Shown here: positions 50,815 to 60,037 of the stretch, in pieces | Numbering within the stretch: position 1 is the stretch's first letter | Layout: each line of letters starts with the position of its first letter | Assembly (NCBI RefSeq): GCF_000172175.1 | Contig: NZ_ABJL02000008.1 | Location: 2,542,001 to 2,606,000, forward strand | DNA: 64,000 nucleotides | Direction: 5' to 3' | Source of the DNA: Bacteroides intestinalis DSM 17393 | Lineage (GTDB): Bacteria; Bacteroidota; Bacteroidia; Bacteroidales; Bacteroidaceae | Made by a program: the position numbers and the translations under genes | Notes under the pieces: model-generated | Seen by the model: only the letters and a program-made list of their open reading frames with translations | Databases searched by the model: none | What the model was told of the DNA's origin: nothing

Positions 50815-52365
50815 ATGAAAGTTAAGTACTTAGGAGCATTGCTTTTAGCAGCAACCCTTACTTTCTTTGGTTGCGATGATAATACCGGAACGTTAGGAAT
50901 AGGAATGTTACCCGGATCTGACGGTATTAGCGCACATACGACAACATTCGATGTGACTACACGTTCTGTGGTTGCTGATTCTGTATTTGCAAAAACCAGT
51001 ACCGGATATGTAGGCCGTTTTACAGATCCTCAATTCGGGTATTACGAAGCCAGCTTCCTGACGGAATTGAACTGTATAGATGACTTCAGTTTTCCTGAGA
51101 AGTATGATTTTGATAAGAAAACCGGTATTTTGACTGATGATACAGTAGCAGGCGTACGTTTAGTTGTTTTCTACTCTACATGGTTCGGTGACTCTCTGAA
51201 TGCCTGCCGTATGAGTGCATATGAATTGGACAAAAAATTAGAGCGTAACCGTTATACCAATATCAAGCCGACAGATTATTATGACTGGCTGAATCCTACA
51301 AAGTCATTATTGGGTCGCAGAGCCTATACAGCTTATGATACAAGCGTAACGGATGAAGAAAGGAACGAAACCGATAGTAATGGTAACAAAACATACTATC
51401 CAAGTGTTATTTTCACACTCGACAAGGACAAATTTGGAAATGATTGGATTGATCTTTGCCAGAGTCATCCCGAATATTTCAAGAACTCCGATGCTTTCAT
51501 TGAAAATGTATTCAAAGGTGTATATATAAAAAGCGATTATGGAGACGGAACCGTACTTTACGTAGACCGTGTAGACTTACAAATGAAATATCAGTACTAT
51601 GTATTGAATGATACTACCAAAGTACCTTATAAACGTAAACAGGAAGGTTTCGAAGGTCAGGATTCTACAGCTTATAGATGGCAAACTGAATTTGCTTCTA
51701 CAAAAGAAGTTATTCAAGCTAATCAATTCCTCAATTCTGATAAAATTGCAGAGCTTGCCAAGATAGAAGATTGGACATACATCAAATCTCCTGCCGGAAT
51801 TTTCACAGAAGCAATTTTGCCATATGACGAAATCTATGAAAAGTTATCTAATGATACGCTTAATGCCGTAAAACTGACTTTCACTAATTACAATGAAAAA
51901 AGTGATTATGAATTCAGTATGAGTGCTCCAAGTGAGGTTTTATTGTTACGTAAAGTAGATTTCAAGAGTTTCTTTGAAGAAAACAAGTTACCGGACAATG
52001 TCACTTCCTTTACAGTGGCACATAATAATGTAACAACTAACCAATATACATTTAATAATATTGCCCGTTTGGTTACAACCTGCATCAAAGGAAAGGATGC
52101 TGCAAAGAAAAAAGCAAAAGAAGAAGCTGGCAGTGCTTGGACTGATGAGAAAGATAAACAATGGGAAGAAGACTGGAAAACAGTATACCTGATCCCTGTT
52201 ACAATCAGTTACGATACAAGTAACAACACTAAAACAATGACTGGCATCCAGAATGACTTGAGACCAGGATATGCTAAACTGAAAGGTGGCCCGGCTAAAG
52301 CTTCGAACGGTGAACTAAATAATCCACTAAAGTTAGAAGTAACTTATACCACATTTAATAAGTAA
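50815..52365 (+). CDS. DUF4270 family lipoprotein
   Basis: A 516-residue lipoprotein (LTFFGCDDNTG; Cys about 20). The N-terminal part TLGIGMLPGSDGISAHTTTFDVTTRSVVADSVFAKTS is typical of DUF4270, a Bacteroidetes family of unknown function. The start is the ATG at 50815 (MKVKYLG); the upstream ATG at 50773 lies inside the preceding gene and would spoil the signal peptide. No catalytic motif seen. Confidence 0.88.
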   Translation: MKVKYLGALLLAATLTFFGCDDNTGTLGIGMLPGSDGISAHTTTFDVTTRSVVADSVFAKTSTGYVGRFTDPQFGYYEASFLTELNCIDDFSFPEKYDFDKKTGILTDDTVAGVRLVVFYSTWFGDSLNACRMSAYELDKKLERNRYTNIKPTDYYDWLNPTKSLLGRRAYTAYDTSVTDEERNETDSNGNKTYYPSVIFTLDKDKFGNDWIDLCQSHPEYFKNSDAFIENVFKGVYIKSDYGDGTVLYVDRVDLQMKYQYYVLNDTTKVPYKRKQEGFEGQDSTAYRWQTEFASTKEVIQANQFLNSDKIAELAKIEDWTYIKSPAGIFTEAILPYDEIYEKLSNDTLNAVKLTFTNYNEKSDYEFSMSAPSEVLLLRKVDFKSFFEENKLPDNVTSFTVAHNNVTTNQYTFNNIARLVTTCIKGKDAAKKKAKEEAGSAWTDEKDKQWEEDWKTVYLIPVTISYDTSNNTKTMTGIQNDLRPGYAKLKGGPAKASNGELNNPLKLEVTYTTFNK

Positions 52366-52377
52366 GCTTTTTCCCAA

Positions 52378-52439
52378 AAGTATATCAATAAAAAAGCCTT
52401 TCGCTCATTTGAACGGAAGGCTTTTTTATTGATATACTT
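52378..52439. terminator. Long bidirectional terminator
   Basis: Left arm from 52378 and right arm to 52439 pair over about 25 bp with one or two mismatches, with an A-run/T-run pair on either side of the GC core (AAAAAAGCCTTTCG / CGGAAGGCTTTTTT). It separates the convergent DUF4270 and GH57 genes. Confidence 0.92.
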
Positions 52440-52452
52440 CTAAAAGAAGTGA

Positions 52453-53853
52453 CTACTTAGTAACTTCTTTCTTGATCGCTTTCTTTGCAGCCGGTTTCTT
52501 TGCTGCCGGGGCTTTAGTTTTAGCAGTTGTTGCTTTGACAGCCTTTGCCGGAACGGCTTTTCCTTTTTCCAGTTTAGTCTGTAATTGTTCTAATTCCTTA
52601 TGCAATTCATCAATTTCATCACCTTGGTTCTTAATAGTCGTCAACAAGGCATTCAGTTCCTCATTGTCTATATCCATTGGATAAAGCGACTCTACCCGTT
52701 TGATGAAATCACCCAAAACATTCATATAGTTGGTGAAAGCATCATACGGAGATTCATAAATACCCCTATTCAAGCCTACACCACTATTTTTCGTAGTCAT
52801 AAAGCGAAAGTTATTACTTGCCTGCAAATAATCCCAATCCTGCTTGATACGACGGTCATCAGACAAATGGATACGTTCAGCAATGCTATATAGTTTATTG
52901 AAAGCCTCGCGTTGCATGCTGTTACCCAACCAGCAACTGGTATCTCTTTCCTCATCGACCCAAGACATAGGATATGGCACATCCAGTTGGGATACCGATT
53001 TCAATTTACTGATAATCTCTGTTGGCGTAGAGAATGTAATACCTTTATCTTTTGCACAAGCAGGCAACGCCTTCAGGAATTCCAAAATATTGGATGAAAG
53101 TGGCTGGGACATTCCCAAAGCACTCAGTTCCATAAAGATATTGATAACCTGTTCTTCCTGTGGCAAAGCATCAATCCAGCCAATATATTTATCTGCAAAC
53201 AACGGATACTCACTCCATTCCGAATTAGAAAAACGCAAACTTATATCATCTGAAAGTTTAAAATCACGCAGCAACAATTTCAGGTTGGGATTATGACTGC
53301 AATGATATACATAGTGCGGGCTCTTCCAGCCCAAAACATGTTTGGCACCTTCAGTCAACATGCCTTTAAAGCCCATACTTGCTACCAGTCCTCCTATTTC
53401 ATCAGAATAAATCAAGCTGGAATTACGGAATACCTTCGGTGACTTACCGAACATTTGCTTCATCTTAGCGCACTGACGCTTTACTTCTTCTTTAAAACAA
53501 TCCTCGTTTGCCAAAGAAGAAAGCCCATGGGAATAAGGCTCGGCAAGGAATTCACAACATCCTGTGTCATTCAACTGATGTAGCAGATCAATGACAGCCG
53601 GCGCATGAATTTCCAACTGTTCCAAAGCCACACCGGAAATGGATAAAGCTACCTTAAATGCACCTCCGGAATTCTTTACCATGTCAATGAGCGCACTCAA
53701 TGCAGGAATATAGGAACGTTCGGCAACTTCGTTGATACTATATTCGTTGGCATAATCATCATAGTAATAATGATTCGTACCTATATCAAAGAAACGATAG
53801 CGTTTCAGGTGAATGATTTGATGAATCTCAAAATAAAGACAGATGGTTCTCAT
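52453..53853 (-). CDS. GH57 alpha-amylase/glycogen-acting hydrolase with Lys/Ala-rich tail
   Basis: A 466-residue cytoplasmic enzyme. GH57 features include the start ICLYFEIHQ, FLAEPYSHGL (nucleophile Glu region) and RNSSLIYSDEIGGLVASMGFKG (acid Asp region). The barrel ends near residue 380; a coiled segment (DEIDELHKELEQLQTKLEK) and a ~35-residue Ala/Lys/Pro tail (KAPAAKKPAAKKAIKK) follow, resembling histone-H1-like tails. Last gene of the GDE-GT4-GH57 glycogen operon, 18 bp after GT4. Confidence 0.9.
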   Translation of the reverse strand: MRTICLYFEIHQIIHLKRYRFFDIGTNHYYYDDYANEYSINEVAERSYIPALSALIDMVKNSGGAFKVALSISGVALEQLEIHAPAVIDLLHQLNDTGCCEFLAEPYSHGLSSLANEDCFKEEVKRQCAKMKQMFGKSPKVFRNSSLIYSDEIGGLVASMGFKGMLTEGAKHVLGWKSPHYVYHCSHNPNLKLLLRDFKLSDDISLRFSNSEWSEYPLFADKYIGWIDALPQEEQVINIFMELSALGMSQPLSSNILEFLKALPACAKDKGITFSTPTEIISKLKSVSQLDVPYPMSWVDEERDTSCWLGNSMQREAFNKLYSIAERIHLSDDRRIKQDWDYLQASNNFRFMTTKNSGVGLNRGIYESPYDAFTNYMNVLGDFIKRVESLYPMDIDNEELNALLTTIKNQGDEIDELHKELEQLQTKLEKGKAVPAKAVKATTAKTKAPAAKKPAAKKAIKKEVTK

Positions 53854-53871
53854 ATCTATATTGTTTTATTG

Positions 53872-55143
53872 TTATCTATTATATTGTTTAATGACCTCTT
53901 CGTAGATGCGACGCACTTTCAATCCCACATCTTCCCACTTAATGGCATCCACTTCCTTCTTACCTTCATCACGTAAGTATTCATAAAGGGCAGGATAAGT
54001 ACAGATAGCATAAATCGCATCTGCCATAGCGTGGATATCCCAATAATCGGTCTTAATACATTTCTCCAAAATCTCGGCACAACCGGATTGTTTAGAGATA
54101 ATGGTAGGTACACTACACTGCATAGCTTCCAAAGGAGAAATACCAAATGGTTCCGAAACAGAGGGCATGATATACACATCACTTGCCTTCAGCATTTCAT
54201 ACACTTGACTTCCTTTCATGAAACCGGGGAAATGGAAGCGGTCGGCAATACCGCGTTCAGCTACCAAACGAATCATCTGGTTCATCATATCGCCATTACC
54301 CGCCATTACGAAACGGATATTACGAGTACGGTGCAATACCATTGCAGCAGCTTCTACAAAATACTCAGGTCCTTTTTGCATAGTGATACGACCTAAGAAA
54401 GTTACCACCTTTTCATTCGGCTTCTTCTGCGGTACAATATCCTGTATTTCCTGCGGAAGCGGAGAAACTGCATTATGTACGGTAGATACCTTGCGTGGAT
54501 CCTGGAAATACTTATGAATAACCGTTTGGCGAGTCAGCTCGCTCACACACATAATGTGATCGGCATGATCCATTCCATTCTTTTCAATGGCATATACAGT
54601 GGGATTCACATTACCACGGCTACGGTCGAAGTCAGTGGCATGCACATGGATTACTAACGGTTTGCCTGATACTTGTTTGGCATGAATACCTGCAGGATAC
54701 GTCAACCAGTCGTGTGAGTGGATGATCTCAAACTCCTGTTGACGTGCCACCACACCGGCCACAATAGAATAGTTATTGATCTCTTCGTGTAAGTTGGCCG
54801 GATAACGGCCGGAAAATTCGATACAACCGAGATCATTGGTATGCAAATAATTAAAATCGGCATAAATATGATCACGTAAATCATAATAGAGCTGGGGATT
54901 CATATAAGAACCTACACGTCCCTGAACATAATCCCAGTTTACATCACGCCACACTACCGGAGTGCTATTCATGCCTATGATACGCAAGAAGCTCTGGTCT
55001 TCATCGCCCCACGGCCTTGGAATACAGAAAGTAATTTCCATATCTTCCTGCTGGGACATTCCCTTCGTCAGACCGTAGCTGGCAGTTCCCAAGCCACCTA
55101 AGATATGCGGGGGGAACTCCCATCCAAACATTAAAACTTTCAT
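53872..55143 (-). CDS. GT4 glycosyltransferase, probable glycogen synthase
   Basis: A 423-residue GT-B enzyme. N-terminal MFGWEFPPHILGGLGTASYGLTKGM holds the glycine loop, EIIHSHDWLTYPAGI the middle, and the C-terminal domain shows VVTFLGRITMQKGPEYFVEAA and MPSVSEPFGISPLEAMQC (E-x7-E sugar-nucleotide motif). Flanked by debranching enzyme and GH57 it is probably the alpha-1,4-glucan synthase of this operon. It has the GGLG loop that the GT5-like protein at 49970 lacks. 14 bp after GDE. Confidence 0.87.
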   Translation of the reverse strand: MKVLMFGWEFPPHILGGLGTASYGLTKGMSQQEDMEITFCIPRPWGDEDQSFLRIIGMNSTPVVWRDVNWDYVQGRVGSYMNPQLYYDLRDHIYADFNYLHTNDLGCIEFSGRYPANLHEEINNYSIVAGVVARQQEFEIIHSHDWLTYPAGIHAKQVSGKPLVIHVHATDFDRSRGNVNPTVYAIEKNGMDHADHIMCVSELTRQTVIHKYFQDPRKVSTVHNAVSPLPQEIQDIVPQKKPNEKVVTFLGRITMQKGPEYFVEAAAMVLHRTRNIRFVMAGNGDMMNQMIRLVAERGIADRFHFPGFMKGSQVYEMLKASDVYIMPSVSEPFGISPLEAMQCSVPTIISKQSGCAEILEKCIKTDYWDIHAMADAIYAICTYPALYEYLRDEGKKEVDAIKWEDVGLKVRRIYEEVIKQYNR

Positions 55144-55157
55144 TTTCGTTCCTCCTC

Positions 55158-57098
55158 TTATAAATTATACTTAGACAACAATTTCAAGATGCGCAGTATT
55201 TCAGCCACATTCATGGCAAAAGATACTGCACCACGACCTCTGAACGGTGGATTACCATCAAAGAGTTCGGGGAGCGAACCAATACAATGACTCGTCATCT
55301 CATCTTCAAAACCAATCAGATAACGCTCTACGAATGATACACCGCTCATCTTGTAAATACGCAGGTATGCCTCCATATAGAAACCCATAAGCCAAGGCCA
55401 AGCTGTACCCTGGTGATAAGCATAATCTCTCTGAATCTGAGGACCGACATAATTAGGATTGTATCCCCCACTCTTCGGACTGAGAGTACGCAGACCTTTC
55501 GGAGTAAGCAACTCTTTCGTCACAATATCAAGCACTTGTTTTTTCTGTGCCCGGTCCAGCGGAGAATAATCAAAAGCAACGGTAAATATCATATTGGGAC
55601 GGACGCTCCAGTCCATCATAAATCCATCTACATAATCGAACAGATAACCGCTTTCATTACGGAATATTTCAATAAAGGACTTCCCGGTTATTTCAGCCTG
55701 AGCATCCAATTCATCTGCCAGATGGACATTGCCAGCTTCACGAACCAGATCGGCTATGAAGCGAAGTGCATTATACCACAAAGAGTTCACTTCCACAATG
55801 TATCCCGTACGTGGTGTTACCGGACGACCATTTACCGTAGAATTCATCCAGGTAATAGCTTTCTCTGTTCCATTGGCATATAGCAGACCATTTTCATGCA
55901 GGAAAAGATTATCATGCTTACGGCTACGGATGTAATCCATGATATCCTCCAGCAAACGGCCATATTTCTGGCGACATTGTTCACGAGAAGTTTCTTTGGC
56001 ATATTGTTGCAATGCCCATATAGCCCATAACAACACATCGGGATCTTCCATTTCGTAGATCTTATAGCTGGCGGGCTCACCGTTGATAAACTCACGTATA
56101 GCCTTTTCAGCAGTTAGCATAACATCTTCGAACTCATTCTGTTCATCTACTGCCAGAGTCAGCCCGGGCAAAGATATGAACAGGTCGCGGGCACGGCACT
56201 TGAACCAGGGATAGCCGGCCAGTACATAGTGGTCATTCCCCTGCTTGTTATGGAACTGATGTGCCGAATTCTGCAGACAGTGATAGAAACTGTCGCGCGG
56301 CGTACGATCTTCTACTTCCGCTTCAAATGTCTGTTTCAATTTACGCGGGGAAATTTCAGATATACCGGCAGAGAAAACAATACTCTCGCCTTTCTTTATA
56401 TCCACTTCAAAATATCCGGGAACATACAGGTCTTCGTTGAAGTCATAACCACGTTCTTGTTCTTTAGGATACTCGATGCCACGATACCAGTCCGGCTGAT
56501 AGTGAAACTCATTTTTCTTATTCAGTTGCATGAAGAGCTCGGGATAGCCGGGATACATACAAGTTTTTATACCATTTTCTATCAACTGGTAGTCGCGGTT
56601 TGCCTGTGGATTTTCGTGCGTATATTCACGCACACTACGAAACGCCAGAAAAGGGCGGAAACGAAGTGTGGTTGCCGAATGGGCATCTACCAAGGTATAA
56701 CGAATCAAAATTCTGTTTTCGTGGTGTACAAAGATCTTTTCTTTGCGGAGAATAACTCCGCCTACACGGTAAGTTGTCGCCGGGATATGTTCGCAATCAA
56801 ATTCGCGGATATACTTATGTCCATTCGGACTAAAGTGGTTTCCTTGATATTTATGCAGCCCCAAGTTAAACTCCGCACCGTGCTGAATTACCGTTTCATC
56901 CAAAGAAGACAGCAGCACATGATTTTCATCGTCGAGATTGGGGACGGGAATCACCAATAGTCCGTGATATTTGCGTGTGTTACAATCTACAATCGTTGTA
57001 CAATGATAGGCTCCTGATTTATTTGTCCGGAGTATCTCCCTTGGTAAAGATTCTTCCAGATTGATCATCAGAGTCTTGTCAAATCGTAAATAACTCAT
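55158..57098 (-). CDS. Glycogen debranching enzyme (GH133, amylo-alpha-1,6-glucosidase)
   Basis: A 646-residue cytoplasmic protein. The N-terminal GDE_N-like beta domain (about 1-220, KYHGLLVIPVPNLDDENHVLLSSLDE) precedes the (alpha/alpha)6 barrel (about 270-645) with AGYPWFKCRARDLFISLPGLTLA, TWMNSTVNGRPVTPRTGYIVEVNSLWYNALRF and AYHQGTAWPWLMGFY. It removes the branch glucose of glycogen. First gene of the glycogen operon behind the promoter at 57183-57211. Confidence 0.93.
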   Translation of the reverse strand: MSYLRFDKTLMINLEESLPREILRTNKSGAYHCTTIVDCNTRKYHGLLVIPVPNLDDENHVLLSSLDETVIQHGAEFNLGLHKYQGNHFSPNGHKYIREFDCEHIPATTYRVGGVILRKEKIFVHHENRILIRYTLVDAHSATTLRFRPFLAFRSVREYTHENPQANRDYQLIENGIKTCMYPGYPELFMQLNKKNEFHYQPDWYRGIEYPKEQERGYDFNEDLYVPGYFEVDIKKGESIVFSAGISEISPRKLKQTFEAEVEDRTPRDSFYHCLQNSAHQFHNKQGNDHYVLAGYPWFKCRARDLFISLPGLTLAVDEQNEFEDVMLTAEKAIREFINGEPASYKIYEMEDPDVLLWAIWALQQYAKETSREQCRQKYGRLLEDIMDYIRSRKHDNLFLHENGLLYANGTEKAITWMNSTVNGRPVTPRTGYIVEVNSLWYNALRFIADLVREAGNVHLADELDAQAEITGKSFIEIFRNESGYLFDYVDGFMMDWSVRPNMIFTVAFDYSPLDRAQKKQVLDIVTKELLTPKGLRTLSPKSGGYNPNYVGPQIQRDYAYHQGTAWPWLMGFYMEAYLRIYKMSGVSFVERYLIGFEDEMTSHCIGSLPELFDGNPPFRGRGAVSFAMNVAEILRILKLLSKYNL

Positions 57099-57182
57099 AG
57101 TTGTGCATTATTTAAAGGTTAATTGTTCAGGCATCATGCTCCATACCTCGCCTACTATGTTTACGGGTATGATAGTGATGCC

Positions 57183-57211
57183 CAAAAATACAAATTAAAG
57201 ACAATACGCAA
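57183..57211 (-). promoter_or_regulatory. Promoter of the glycogen operon
   Basis: On the minus strand a TTG (57211-57209) and TATTTTTG (57190-57183) are 18 bp apart. Leader about 75 nt to the debranching enzyme start. Confidence 0.55.
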
Positions 57212-57290
57212 AATAAAAAGTTCATTTATTTTCGTTTTCTACTTAAATATTCGTAGCATTGTACCAAAATAACAGAAACCTGTACGAAAC

Positions 57291-58031
57291 ATGAAGCATG
57301 ATATCCGCCGAATAGCTCTGGCAGCGGTTATACCGTTATTCCTTATTTTTATTCTTTACTTGCTAAAGTTCCTTGAAGTCGGTATGGACTGGGATTTCAG
57401 GAGGTTAGGTGTATATCCTATGGAGCAAAGAGGAGTATTTGGTATCTTCGCACACCCGCTTGTACATGGCAGTTGGAAGCATTTACTGGCAAATACACTA
57501 CCGCTACTCTTCCTGATGTGGTGCTTGTTCTACTTTTACCGACACATTGCCTCTTATATATTCTTTGCCATCTGGATAGGATGCGGTGCACTCACTTTTC
57601 TTATAGGCAAGCCGGGATGGCACATCGGAGCCAGTGGAATTATCTACGGCCTTGCATTCTTCCTGTTTTTCAGCGGCATTCTTCGAAAGCACGTTCCACT
57701 GATTGCTATCTCCTTATTAGTTACTTTTCTTTATGGTGGACTTATCTGGAATATGTTCCCATTCTTTGCAAAAGAAACCACTTCCTGGGAAGGACACCTT
57801 AGTGGAGCCATAGCCGGCACAATATGTGCCATTGCATTTATGGGATATGGACCTCAACGACCGGACCCGTTTGCAAACGAAGACGATGAAGAAGAAACAC
57901 TTGACGAAGAGTCCGAAGAAGAGTCTGGGAAAGAATCAGGAGAAAAGGAGCAGGTTAATGAAGAAAAGACAGACTGCCACCCAATAGAAGAGGCAGGCTG
58001 CCATAAGGTAGAAGAGGAACTGGCATCATAA
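57291..58031 (+). CDS. Rhomboid-family intramembrane serine protease
   Basis: A 246-residue protein with about six membrane helices. The catalytic Ser is in GWHIGASGIIYG (about 107-118) and the catalytic His in SWEGHLSGAIAG (about 164-175). HPLVHGSWKHLLANTLPL matches the family's helix-2 HxxxxHxxxN pattern. The ~55-residue C-terminal tail is very acidic (EDDEEETLDEESEEES) and faces the cytoplasm; it is unusual in length. The last 6 bp overlap the convergent lysO gene. Confidence 0.92.
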   Translation: MKHDIRRIALAAVIPLFLIFILYLLKFLEVGMDWDFRRLGVYPMEQRGVFGIFAHPLVHGSWKHLLANTLPLLFLMWCLFYFYRHIASYIFFAIWIGCGALTFLIGKPGWHIGASGIIYGLAFFLFFSGILRKHVPLIAISLLVTFLYGGLIWNMFPFFAKETTSWEGHLSGAIAGTICAIAFMGYGPQRPDPFANEDDEEETLDEESEEESGKESGEKEQVNEEKTDCHPIEEAGCHKVEEELAS

Positions 58032-58652
58032 TCTACAAAATAAGGAAACAAAGAACGGTACGCTCATATCAATAAGTAAACCATGAAAAATGGCAATAGG
58101 CACCATCTCTTTCCCTGAATAACGGGTAATTACAGGCAATATCACATCCATTGAATTAACCCCGGCAGCCGATATAGGAGCTAACCGACCGAAGTATCGT
58201 ACCAACAACGGTGCTCCCAACAAGGCCATCATTTCTCTGAATATATTTGCCAACAGAGCTATTGTACCCAGTTCCGTAGCTAACTGAATTCCTATCGATG
58301 CTTCTTTAAACTGTGTAATCAGCACAGACGATAAAGAATAGTAAGCAAAACCACTTCCCACCGCCATACAGTCGAATATACTCCAACGACTGAGTAACAG
58401 GCTGGCTATTGCTGAAAACAGCAGGGTTCCACTGATAGTAGCCAGCGGAATCAGTAAGAACTTCAGGCGAAGCTGAGAAATCATGCTCTTCAATTCTTTA
58501 TTAGAGCCGATACTGATACCAATCTGAAACATCAGCGCATACAGTATATATATAGACAGATTACCTGTCTTCAAATCTAATGGGAAATACCCCAAAACTC
58601 CTAAAAGGCATCCGCCCACAAAAATTCCCAATACAATCAAGCTATCTTTCAT
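58026..58652 (-). CDS. lysO: LysO-type lysine exporter, C-terminal part encoded as separate gene
   Basis: A 208-residue membrane protein with about six helices, matching the C-terminal LysO/DUF340 region: FQIGISIGSNKELK, GSGFAYYSLSSVLITQF and GVNSMDVILPVITRYSG. In E. coli LysO is one ~300-residue protein; here the function is split between this gene and the 93-codon gene upstream, overlapping by ATGA (58649-58652). The two products likely assemble into one exporter. It overlaps the rhomboid gene's end by 6 bp. Confidence 0.88.
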   Translation of the reverse strand: MKDSLIVLGIFVGGCLLGVLGYFPLDLKTGNLSIYILYALMFQIGISIGSNKELKSMISQLRLKFLLIPLATISGTLLFSAIASLLLSRWSIFDCMAVGSGFAYYSLSSVLITQFKEASIGIQLATELGTIALLANIFREMMALLGAPLLVRYFGRLAPISAAGVNSMDVILPVITRYSGKEMVPIAIFHGLLIDMSVPFFVSLFCRL

Positions 58653-58930
58653 ACCTTTTTCTTTTTAGAAGTGAAAAACAATCTTAATACAATCCACGAA
58701 GCTAAAATACTCCCTACGGTAGCCGACAAAGTCAATAACGCTGCTTGCCATCCGAAAGAAAAAAGATTATCTACAATCAGTCGGTTGGAACCAATAGTAA
58801 CTCCCAGAACAAACAGCAACAAAAATACCGTATAAGATATAGAAACTTCCACTTTGCGTAAAAACGAAATACGACGCAAACCATAACCTATGATAATGCC
58901 CAAGATCATCAGGCCAAGTATTTTAAACAT
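58649..58930 (-). CDS. LysO-type lysine exporter, N-terminal part encoded as separate gene
   Basis: A 93-residue membrane protein with three helices, matching the LysO N-terminal repeat (MFKILGLMILGIIIGYGLRR, LGVTIGSNRLIVDN). Stop overlaps the start of the C-terminal part by 4 bp, so translation is coupled. It has a long untranslated leader (about 59168-58931). Confidence 0.86.
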   Translation of the reverse strand: MFKILGLMILGIIIGYGLRRISFLRKVEVSISYTVFLLLFVLGVTIGSNRLIVDNLFSFGWQAALLTLSATVGSILASWIVLRLFFTSKKKKV

Positions 58931-59168
58931 AACAATTCCAGTTTAGATTAATGCAACAAAAAACACAATTACTAAAGAATTAGTAACAGACGAATAGAAT
59001 GCCGGCAACCAAAGTCATCCGGCTAAAGAAAAAAAGTGATAAGAGTATTTAGATAAATCCACTGAACCAATGTACATGCACGACGCTACAGCAACAAATA
59101 TGTTCGTTCTGCAGCAATCGCTTTAAAGGATTATATGTACATAAATTTTTCATTATCGTTCAGAATTT
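58931..59168 (-). other. Long 5' untranslated leader of lysO
   Basis: From the predicted start near 59168 to the ATG is about 238 nt without an ORF. On the minus strand GCTGCAG and CTGTAGC (around 59114 and 59090) can form a hairpin with a ~15-nt loop, and ATGTACAT occurs on both sides of it (about 59136 and 59070). The lysine riboswitch core was not seen. Function unknown. Confidence 0.4.
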
Positions 59169-59173
59169 GAATG

Positions 59174-59205
59174 CAAAGGTAGAACTTTTATGTATATTTT
59201 CCAAA
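59174..59205 (-). promoter_or_regulatory. lysO promoter
   Basis: On the minus strand TTTG (59205-59202) and TACCTTTG (59181-59174) are 20 bp apart, matching the Bacteroidetes consensus. Confidence 0.75.
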
Positions 59206-59262
59206 TATGTATTCAATAAAGCAACGAATTTGATCTGCATCAAGTCAAGAAAACTATCTTTA

Positions 59263-59862
59263 TCAAGTTTTATGCAATGCCTCTACTAGCAAAGTAATAT
59301 TCGCCATAAACAATCTTACCGAGATAGCCAATAGAATGATACCAAAAAACTTACGGATAATATAAATACCGCCTTTACCCAGGAAACGTTCTACACGTCC
59401 GGTCATGCTAACAACAAAATACACCCATATCATATTCAACACCAAAGCAATGATAATATTAACACTGGCGTATTCCGCACGAAGAGAAAGTAATGTAGTG
59501 AAAGCACCTGCACCTGCCAGCAACGGGAAAACCAACGGCACTAAAGTAGCTTCCTTAATCGGCCCCTGATTCTTGAATATCTCTATATCCAGAATCATCT
59601 CCAGAGACATCAAGAAAATAACGAATGCACCCGCAACGGCAAACGATTCAATATCCACATGAAATAACTTTAACATCATATCTCCTGCATAGAAGAAGCC
59701 TATCAATAACGCAAAAGATATCAACGTGGCCTTCAATGCGTTCACCTCTTTACCTTTTTCCTTCAAATTGATAATGATAGGAATAGAACCAATGATATCA
59801 ATAACTGCGAATAGTACGATAAATGCACTGATCATTTGTTGTAAGTTAAATGTTGCAAACAT
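59263..59862 (-). CDS. MarC family integral membrane protein
   Basis: A 199-residue protein with six membrane helices. MarC features: FAVIDIIGSIPIIINL, SLEMILDIEIFKNQ and VPLVFPLLAGAGAFTTLLSL. The start is MFATFNLQQ at 59862: an AGGAGGG Shine-Dalgarno, rare in this window, lies just upstream, and the extended frame to 59910 would run through the promoter. Function of the family is unknown. Confidence 0.9.
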   Translation of the reverse strand: MFATFNLQQMISAFIVLFAVIDIIGSIPIIINLKEKGKEVNALKATLISFALLIGFFYAGDMMLKLFHVDIESFAVAGAFVIFLMSLEMILDIEIFKNQGPIKEATLVPLVFPLLAGAGAFTTLLSLRAEYASVNIIIALVLNMIWVYFVVSMTGRVERFLGKGGIYIIRKFFGIILLAISVRLFMANITLLVEALHKT

Positions 59863-59881
59863 GTGTCCCTCCTTTTTTTTG

Positions 59882-59912
59882 CAAAGATAATCGATTTTTA
59901 TGCATTCCACAA
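59882..59912 (-). promoter_or_regulatory. Promoter of the marC-like gene
   Basis: On the minus strand TTG (59912-59910) and TATCTTTG (59889-59882) are 20 bp apart, a consensus match, followed by the AGGAGGG ribosome-binding site (about 59872-59866). Confidence 0.75.
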
Positions 59913-60037
59913 GATTTAATTGCCTGAATGAATAGCACGTTTAAGAAATAATAAAAAAAACAAAAAGAGAGGCAAAGTGTTTACGGTAAATAGCTATTAT
60001 GCCTACATTTGTTTTCAAACAAGAAGTTGATAAAGAT

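Noticed and set aside
58931..59168. Lysine riboswitch ahead of lysO
   Set aside because: Gene context made it attractive, but the conserved lysine-aptamer core could not be seen on the minus strand.
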